Origin: JAHEDH01 sp963745865
Lineage (GTDB): Bacteria; Actinomycetota; Acidimicrobiia; Spongiisociales; ZC4RG35
Reading direction: 5' to 3'
Length of the DNA: 64,000 nucleotides
Assembly (NCBI GenBank): GCA_963745865.1
Contig: CAVUYZ010000002.1
Coordinates: 248,001-312,000 of the forward strand
Shown here: piece after piece, positions 58,067-64,000 of the stretch
Position numbering within the stretch: the stretch's first letter is position 1
How the letters are laid out: each line of letters begins with the position of its first letter
The notes under the pieces: generated by a model
Seen by the model: only the letters and a program-made list of their open reading frames with translations
Told to the model about the DNA's origin: nothing
Databases searched by the model: none
Position numbers and translations under genes: made by a program

Positions 58067-59769
58067 CTAGCCGGTGGCGGCCAATTGTGCGCAGCGAGCG
58101 GCGTCTCGCGGCCGACCGGCGGCCGCGAAGCCGACCGCGGCCTGTTCGAACAGCGCAGTGACAGCCCCCACTTCCTCGCCCCGCTCCCGGCCAAGCACAC
58201 CCCGTGCCTCCGCCAGCGCTGCCTGCCAAGGCCCGCCCCTCCACCGCTCGGCGGTGTGGCCGGCCCGATCCAGGATGGTCTGGGCGCGCTCGTGCTGGCC
58301 CGCCACGGCACAGGCGACGGCTCCTCGCACCCATAGCGTCATCGAGCACGGTTCGCAGGTGCGGAGCGCAGCGAGCTCGTCCTCGGCCTCGTCGAGGATG
58401 GCGATTCCGCTCGCTGCGTCATCGAGGTCGATCATCACGCCGAAGAGAAGCGGGAGGAGATGGCCCGCCAGTGGTGTCTGGGCGGCGAGCCGACGCGCCT
58501 GAGCGTACAGGTCGGGGGACGTGTCCAGCGTTGCTTGGTGCGCTCTAAGTTCCGCCAGACGCACGACTGCGAGGGCTGCGCCACTGGGTGTCTGCACCTC
58601 CTGGTACAGGCGGATCGCCTCGGTCAAGTCTGCCTCCACTGCACCGGGTCGCGGATGCCGAGCAGGCCAACCTCCCCACGCAGCAGCAGTGATACCGCTC
58701 GGGCCGGTCGACTGTCCTGGCCGGCACGCTCGAGCAGCTCATCTGCGAAGGCGTTCAGATCGGCGAGGCCGTCCGGCTGATGCAGTGCGAACTCGCTCAT
58801 GCACAGGTTGACGTCGTACACGAACGGAGCGAGGTCAGGGGACCGTTCGACGGTGTCGAGGAAGCCCTCGGCGAATACCTCACCCGAGCGCGCCTTTGCG
58901 AACCTGACCAGGCCGAGGAGCTCGCTGGATTCGGCCAGTTCCGCGTCCGAGGCCCGCGTCGATCGCCAGCGCCCGAGCCTTACGGGCGGTTCGCTCGGCC
59001 TCGGCCAGGTCGTCTCGCTCCCAGTGCACCACCGCCCACGCCAGCAAGGCACGGGCCCGCTCGGCAGGGGTAGCGACATCCCCACCCTCGGTCTCCAGGA
59101 CCTCCTCGTACAGCGCAACCGACACCGGATCGGGCGATACCCCCAGCTCGTCATGGAGGACGGTGCGGAGACGGTCGAACTGGCGGATAGCGCCGGCACG
59201 GTCGCCGGCCTCCCTCCGCTCACGGATGATACCGCGGTGGGCGATCTCGCTAGTAGGGTCGACGCTCAACAGACGGCCCCAAAGCCTGCCGCCCTTGAGT
59301 ACCTGCAAATACCGAGCGTTGAGTTGCTCGCGGGGACCCTGACTCCACGGCTCGTAGCGATCGTCAGGCAGTAGATCGCCGGCGTAGCGCTCCGCTAACT
59401 GGCGACGCGGCAAGCCGCCTCGTCACCGTCCTCTAGAGCACGGAGTGCATCTCCAGAGAACTCCTCGACGTCAGTCTCCACCCGTCCCGACGGGAGCAAG
59501 GCGACGGTCGTGCCGTCGAGGACTATGGCGTCTGGCAGGCCGAGTGCGCGTCGGGCGTAGTGCGCAGCCTTGCGTAGATTGCGTCCACCGGCAGTGTCGT
59601 CGATGTCCGGCCATAGCGCCTCCATGGCCTGCTTGAGTACAAGGCGGTGGTTCGGGGCCAGCGCCAGAAGCTTGACCAACCCGGCGGCTCGCCGACGTCG
59701 CCAGGACTCATCGGCGATCGGGTGTCCATCGACAACCACCCCGAACCCGCCGAGAAGCCGGACATGCAC
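58067..59769 (-). CDS. SARP/BTAD-type transcriptional regulator (three frameshifts)
   Basis: An AfsR/SARP-type regulator. MHVRLLGGFGVVVDG opens the winged-helix DNA-binding domain (SWRRRRAAGLVKLLALAPNHRLVLKQAMEALWPDID). It is followed, after a shift near 59405, by the BTAD domain (ERYAGDLLPDDRYEPW, GAIRQFDRLRTVLHDELGVSPDP). After further shifts near 58960 and 58630 come TPR-like helices (AEARGVLGRERGEEVG). The frames fit together as one protein of about 560 residues. SARP regulators often control secondary metabolism; its targets may be the neighbouring genes. Confidence 0.78.
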
Positions 59770-60123
59770 CCCATGTCGACGGATGCCACTACCGTTGCCG
59801 TCTAACTCGCCTCGGGTGAAGTCTTCCCCCGGATGGATCGGCTAAGGTCTTCAGGAGCATTGGCGACATTGCTGATGAGCTACATTGTCCGATTTTGACT
59901 ATTCAGTGGTCGGGTTGAGCGGATGGCGTTGTTCGTGGGCTGGTTCGGGCTTGGTACAGATGGTGTCTCGGCCTCATGCCGGTCCCCGATCGACACCTGG
60001 CCAGTTCTGGTGTTCACTTGCATCGAGGGGTTCTCCCTTCAAACAAGCAGGCCCCGGCCTCGATAAGGTGCAACTTTATCCTCGGTCGGGAACCTGCAAC
60101 ACCCCTCCACGCCGGCTGGATGG
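59770..60123. other. 354-base gap with no gene seen
   Basis: Open frames exist but none has recognisable features. A short inverted repeat is present near GATAAGGTGCAACTTTATC (about 60062-60080). The region separates the SARP regulator from the membrane-protein remnant and probably holds the regulator's promoter. Confidence 0.4.
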
Positions 60124-60425
60124 ATGGACCGTATCCAACTCATCGCCGTGATCAGCGCCCTCGTACTAGACGTGATCGTGCTCGGCGCGATGAGCACCCG
60201 GATCGGCGAACTCGGGTTCACACCCAACCGAACCGCGGCGCTCGGCCTGAACATCCTGCTCCCTCGTGAACTTGGGCGGGACCGCCGGGCAATCCGCCCG
60301 GTCCCTCACCGGACAAGGCACTTTTCCACCAGCTCGAACTCTCGCAGACCACCTACCTTCCCATCGTCGCGGTCTGGGCCGCCACCGTCGTGGTCATCCT
60401 CCCACCACTGTTCGCCTTCAGCTGA
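60124..60425 (+). pseudogene. C-terminal remnant of an integral membrane protein
   Basis: Three frames together read as the end of a polytopic membrane protein: DRIQLIAVISALVLDVIVLGAM, RIGELGFTPNRTAALGLNILL, and after shifts HQLELSQTTYLPIVAVWAATVVVILPPLFAFS with a stop at 60425. It has three hydrophobic segments. The N-terminal part is absent upstream. A family name cannot be assigned. It is likely a leftover from an insertion or deletion in this accessory region. Confidence 0.55.
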
Positions 60426-60639
60426 TCTCGTCATCATTTGTCGGCTCTGAACCCCGGATCGAGCCAGCGGCAGCAGATGCGAACGGACGCTGAGTCGCTC
60501 GCCCACATCGCCAGATATGCGCCCTATCGCACCTCGGAACCAGGTGTACCGGATCGGCACCTCGGCGTGCGGCTCTCCGACGCTGCGCCGAACACTGATG
60601 GTGACCGATGGGGTGCGGCGGCGCTGCGAGACTGGTGCT

Positions 60640-61146
60640 GTGTACAGCTGGCATGGAACGAAGAAGCTCCGGGACCGGGCGAAGCAGCCAATGGTGGCTG
60701 CAGAAGCGGAGCCGACGACGTGGCTTGGCAACTGGTACGGCACGGTGCTGTTCTGGCGCCCGCAGCTGGCGCTATTGGTGAACGAGCAGACACTGTTCCC
60801 AGTCCTGGTGCCGCTGGCGCCGGCTGCTTCGCTGCTGGATCGATTTCCAGCCGCGCTTGGCGAGATGTTGGCGACGGCCGGAGTGGAGCAACGGTTCATC
60901 GACGCCGAACTGGCGGAGATGGTTGAGGGCCGGTGGGCGAAGACGGCCAGCCGGAGCGTGATCGGAGTCATGAACGAGTTCAGCTTCCTCGCCACCGAAG
61001 CACGACGGCGCCGTGGAGACGCCGACCCGATCGAGTTGGCATTGGGCTGGCACAGACGGTGCGGTCCGCTCTACAAGCGCCACATCAGTCCGGATAGGGA
61101 ACTCGCCGCCGCCGTGGCGGCGTGGTCGGCTGAACACGCCAGCTGA
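60640..61146 (+). CDS. DUF6933-like protein
   Basis: A 168-residue protein. The GTG at 60640 gives VYSWHGTKKLRDR, followed by TTWLGNWYGTVLFWRPQLALLVNEQTLFPVLVPLAPAASLLDRFP and later TASRSVIGVMNEFSFLA. This matches the pattern of a domain I recall as DUF6933, whose function is unknown. A longer in-frame reading upstream lacks the conserved part. The stop overlaps the start of the next gene. Confidence 0.65.
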   Translation: MYSWHGTKKLRDRAKQPMVAAEAEPTTWLGNWYGTVLFWRPQLALLVNEQTLFPVLVPLAPAASLLDRFPAALGEMLATAGVEQRFIDAELAEMVEGRWAKTASRSVIGVMNEFSFLATEARRRRGDADPIELALGWHRRCGPLYKRHISPDRELAAAVAAWSAEHAS

Positions 61147-61651
61147 CGAACCGCGGCTCTCCCGACACTTGGACGTCGCTCGCCGACGAACCGAGGACGA
61201 CGGTCGAAGCGATCCGCCGGCTGCTGTCCGGTCTGGAGAACGGTGCTGACGCGCACGAGCTGGCAGCGGCAGTCGCCGATCTCCATCCGAAGAACAACAC
61301 CTTCCCCGGTGAGCTGTTCATGGAGCTCGCGGCCGACGCTCTTGACCTCGCAGGCATCAATCGTGACACCGCGATCCCGTACGAGGGTCTGCTCGACGCC
61401 CATCTCCCGGAGTGGTCAATTCCGCGGCCGCGAGAAACGCAAGATCCAATAGCGATCTCACGAGCGCAGCCTTGCGTGCCGGTCTGGAACCTGACCTGCT
61501 CGATGAGGTGGTGTGGTGGCGCACCGACGACTACTGGCGCTACGCACTGTTCGCCGCCGTGGGGCTGATTCGAGCCGCCGCCGCACGACGCATCCCAGCT
61601 CCACAGCTCGCCGGCCAGCTCGCAGAACGCCACGGAGTCGCCAACCCGTGA
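61143..61651 (+). CDS. hypothetical protein coupled to the DUF6933-like gene (frameshifted)
   Basis: A frame beginning at a CTG (61143) that overlaps the preceding TGA reads TSLADEPRTTVEAIRRLLSGLENG and HPKNNTFPGELFMELAADALDLAGI. After shifts near 61430-61460 it continues SAALRAGLEPDLLDEVVWWRTDDYWRYALFAAVGLIRAAAARR to a stop at 61651. The sequence is protein-like throughout, but the start codon is non-standard, so the 5' end may also be affected by an error. No family recognised. Confidence 0.5.
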
Positions 61652-61920
61652 TGAGCCATCGAACGATGCCTCGTCTGGCCCGCGGCGTGTGGGTGGTGTC
61701 ACGTTGGCCGATCCGACGACAGGGTTGGCACCAACGGAGATCGCAACCGGCGTCGGTGTGCTGGCGTGGCTGGTCGTCGGGCTCGCCACCTTGGCGGCCG
61801 ACGTGCGCCGATCGTCGGCGACAGCTTGGGCAAGGCTGAGTACTTCGTGGAACATGATCTACTTCCACGATTCTTGCCCCTTCTTGACTGACAACCCGGG
61901 ACTCCTCCGTCAATCCGATT
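61652..61920. other. gap with no supported gene
   Basis: A 77-residue frame at 61689 has one hydrophobic stretch (LAPTEIATGVGVLAWLVVGLATLA) and then unconserved sequence. It may be a broken small membrane protein. No other feature seen. Confidence 0.35.
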
Positions 61921-61990
61921 AGTGATGCTCTTACGAGCAACGCCTCTACCGGTCGTAATGAAGTGATGCTATTCAGAGAAAGCATCACTT
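61921..61990. repeat. direct and inverted copies of AGTGATGCT before the small integrase
   Basis: AGTGATGCT occurs at 61921-61929 and 61962-61970. AAGTGATGCT at 61961-61970 and AGCATCACTT at 61981-61990 form a perfect 10-bp hairpin with a 10-base loop, 6 bases ahead of the integrase ATG. The stretch is less GC-rich than its surroundings. It could be a recombination or operator site for the integrase. Confidence 0.65.
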
Positions 61991-61996
61991 AACCCC

Positions 61997-62633
61997 ATGT
62001 CATCGCCTGTTACTGACCCCGGTTACCACACCGGTCGCAGAGCACTAACAAGGGCCAGAGTTACCCCGCCGAGATCCTGACTCCGACGAGGTCAAGTCAC
62101 TGATCAGGGCCTGCTCGAACACCGCCCCAACCGGTATCCGTAACCGAGCACTCATCACCGTCCTATACCGGGGTGGTCTCCGGCTCGGGGAGTCGCTCGC
62201 CTTGAAGTCGAAGGACATCGACGGCGACCAGGGAACCATCACAGTCCTCCACGGGAAGGGCGATCAGCGCAGGACTGTGGGGTTCGACCCGGGAGCGATG
62301 GCGATCGTTCAGCGGTGGGCCGACCGGCGTAAGGAGTTAGGCGTGTCGACTCGGGCACCGCTGTTCTGCACCTTGAAGGGCAAGTCGCTGAAGCCGTCTT
62401 ACGTCCGCACCCTCCTTCCTCGGCTGGCCGACAAGGTCGGAATCGAGAAGCGGGTTCATCCTCATGGACTCAGGCACACGATGGCGTTCGAGTTGATGAT
62501 GGAGGGTGTGCCGGTGCCGGTGATCCAGCGGCAGTTGGGGCATGCTTCGCCGGCGACGACGGACCGGTACTTGTCGCATCTGGCACCGAAGGATGTGGTA
62601 GAGGTGATGCAACGGCGGGAGTGGACGGTCTGA
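61997..62633 (+). CDS. small tyrosine recombinase/integrase (frameshifts near N-terminus)
   Basis: About 211 residues when repaired. Catalytic residues are all present: Arg in RGGLRLGESLAL, Lys in VLHGKGDQRR, HGLRHTM with HxxR, His in QLGHASP and Tyr in TTDRYLSH. A short N-terminal part (SPVTDPGYHTGRR, then NKGQSYPAEIL in another frame) replaces the usual core-binding domain; a compact integrase family of this length exists. Indels are needed near 62045 and 62090. A perfect hairpin lies just upstream of the ATG at 61997. Confidence 0.82.
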
Positions 62634-62636
62634 GGC

Positions 62637-64000
62637 TCAGCGGGTTGCAGTTTCGAGGGCGTGGCGAATCGCCATAACGAGCGGCACGGTGTCACTTCGA
62701 TTATCCACCCTCTGCTCAGGTTGAAGATGATCATGGATGCGCTCTCGGAGTGCGGTAAGTGTTGGGGTGTGAGCCGGCGCCTGCATCGCACCCAAGGATG
62801 ACGCCTGGTATGCGTCGAGAACCCTGTCGGCCGTGTCGTAATGGCCGAGTTCGATCAGGAGTTCTGCAACGTAGAGCGCCTCATGGTGCTGCCAGACAGG
62901 CCACGTCCCCTCGGCTTCTTCGAGTTCGAGACACTCCAGCAGAAGGGTGATGGCCGCATCGATGTTGCGTTCCCTGTATTCGAGGATCGAGAGAAGCACG
63001 AGTGACCACCCTTGCTGGTAGACCATGACTCCGTACTGACGAAGATTTTGGAGGGCCTCGGCGACGAGTCGGCGTGGTTCCTCGGTCTCGCCCAGGCGGA
63101 TCCTGGCGTCCGCCTCGGAGAGCATGCCTGCGTAGCGGACCGACATCGGAGCCTCTTCGTTCCGGCTCCACGCTTCTTGTACGACGGTGAGAGCCTCCTT
63201 GGGATCCCTGCGGATGTCCATCAGCAGTTCAGCGAGATTGTCGGAGGCGCTGTAGTGCGGGAGGTCGTTTTCCTGGGCGAAGGCGATGGCCTCTCTGAAC
63301 CATCGCTCGGCCATGTCCCATTCACCCTCCAAATATGCCTCGATGCCTAGCGCAACTTGAGGTTGTGAAGCTGTACGGGGGATGAGACCAAACTGACGGT
63401 GGATCTCGTAGGCGGCTGCGGTGCGCTGTTTGCTCTCTTGTGGTCGGTCGCTCCAGTGGGCGATCGCTCCAGAGCCATACAGCATTGCCATTTGAAGCGC
63501 AGGGTCGAGGGCGTCGAGATCAGTGAGCAGCGGTTCGAAGTAGTCAGGAGGAGTCGGTTTGCCGAGCAACACGACGATTTGGTGCCGCCAAAGCACGGCC
63601 GCTATCTCCGCAGCAAGGGTCCGACGCTCGTTTGCTGCACCCCAGATGATGGCACTGCGGAGAGACTGGAGATTGGCTGTCGTCCACGTCAACTCGTCGG
63701 ACGTGAGATCGATGAACCGGTCTCGGTGATAAAGACCGTGTGCCCAGTCGGCGAAGAATTCGAAATGCCGTCTCTGAGCCTCGCCTTCGTCACCAACCTC
63801 TCGGAGTCTGGCGGTGGCGTATTGACGGACAGCTTCCAGCATGTCGAACCGGTCGTAATCTCGATGGACGAGGGACTTCCTGACCAGGTCGGTCAGTCGG
63901 TCAACGGCCCGGTCGCCTCCGATGGCTTCCGCCTGTTCCAGGTCGAATCCGCCTTCGAACACAGGCAGGAACCGCAACAGCTTCTGGGTGTCCTCGTCGA
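62637..64000 (-). CDS. large ATPase/TPR-type transcriptional regulator, C-terminal part (runs off window)
   Basis: The frame is open to the window edge at 64000. It starts in the helical part that follows an NB-ARC/AAA ATPase (RFLPVFEGGFDLEQAEAI, then LTDLVRKSLVHRD, FDMLEAVRQYATARL), typical of LuxR- or SARP-type ATPase regulators. About 400 residues of TPR-like helices follow. The DNA-binding and ATPase parts are expected beyond the window. It converges with the small integrase, the stops being 3 bases apart. Confidence 0.78.
   Translation of the reverse strand, partial: DEDTQKLLRFLPVFEGGFDLEQAEAIGGDRAVDRLTDLVRKSLVHRDYDRFDMLEAVRQYATARLREVGDEGEAQRRHFEFFADWAHGLYHRDRFIDLTSDELTWTTANLQSLRSAIIWGAANERRTLAAEIAAVLWRHQIVVLLGKPTPPDYFEPLLTDLDALDPALQMAMLYGSGAIAHWSDRPQESKQRTAAAYEIHRQFGLIPRTASQPQVALGIEAYLEGEWDMAERWFREAIAFAQENDLPHYSASDNLAELLMDIRRDPKEALTVVQEAWSRNEEAPMSVRYAGMLSEADARIRLGETEEPRRLVAEALQNLRQYGVMVYQQGWSLVLLSILEYRERNIDAAITLLLECLELEEAEGTWPVWQHHEALYVAELLIELGHYDTADRVLDAYQASSLGAMQAPAHTPTLTALRERIHDHLQPEQRVDNRSDTVPLVMAIRHALETATR

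Noticed and set aside
59885..60151. 88-residue frame after the SARP regulator
   Set aside because: Composition unlike a protein and no conserved part; treated as non-coding.

Overview
The window is high-GC DNA from a free-living actinobacterium, most likely of the class Acidimicrobiia. Lineage indicators are a WhiB regulator, a SARP/BTAD regulator, actinobacterial-type principal sigma factor, PspC-kinase genes and LtrA; the class-level placement is inference from overall gene style. Operons are tight, with many ATGA or GTGA stop/start overlaps. About half of the genes carry single-base indels that break otherwise well-conserved proteins. These mostly look like consensus errors rather than real gene decay, so many genes below are annotated across a frameshift.

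Layout. 1-7.3 kb: an acyl-CoA ligase, an alpha/beta hydrolase and a complete branched-chain-amino-acid-type (Liv) ABC importer in one operon. 7.4-9.6 kb: a class III cyclase-domain protein and a VOC protein. 9.6-12.3 kb: a winged-helix regulator with a tiny Gly/Phe-rich membrane peptide, divergent from a PLDc_N peptide plus ABC-2 transporter operon (YxlEFG-like). 12.4-16 kb: an XRE-type regulator and modABC molybdate importer. 16-18.7 kb: an LLM oxidoreductase, TerC and a HAD phosphatase. 18.7-22.2 kb: an osmoprotectant ABC importer whose substrate-binding gene is shattered and runs into a 25-T/31-A tract that is probably a mis-join. 22.5-27.9 kb (minus): an xpt / acyl-CoA dehydrogenase / M20 hydrolase / hpd / kynA operon for aromatic amino acid breakdown, very rich in indels. 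27.9-34.4 kb: aat, a universal stress protein, a PLP decarboxylase, a GH32 hydrolase and an ECF42-type sigma factor with its DGPF partner.

34.5-35.5 kb: a tRNA with anticodon CAT whose 3' part is duplicated 890 bp downstream, bracketing one DinB-like gene (a mini-island). 35.6-39.5 kb: a hydrolase, an SDR-TetR operon with operator-like palindromes on its promoter, and LtrA. 39.5-43.4 kb: katG, an LtrA remnant and two half-size TauE/SafE genes. 43.4-47 kb: a divergent envelope-stress module (PspC and a LiaF-like protein facing a PspC-histidine kinase and LuxR-type regulator) sharing a promoter region with a perfect inverted repeat. 47-55.6 kb: an amidohydrolase, pgi, a WhiB7-like gene behind a leader containing a short upstream ORF and a terminator/antiterminator pair, a principal-type sigma factor, a flavoprotein, a histidine kinase and a zinc-ribbon VOC protein.

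56-64 kb: an accessory region that starts at a tRNA-Val next to a truncated tyrosine recombinase. It holds a tRNA-like 3' fragment, SRPBCC and DUF4242-like genes, a broken SARP/BTAD regulator, a membrane-protein remnant, a DUF6933-like gene, a small tyrosine recombinase preceded by a perfect hairpin, and the C-terminal part of a large TPR-type regulator that runs off the window.

Most notable: the whiB7-like attenuator, the PspC/LiaF module with its shared inverted repeat, the tRNA-flanked mini-island, the unannotated 47-residue Gly/Phe peptide, and the poly-T/poly-A junction.
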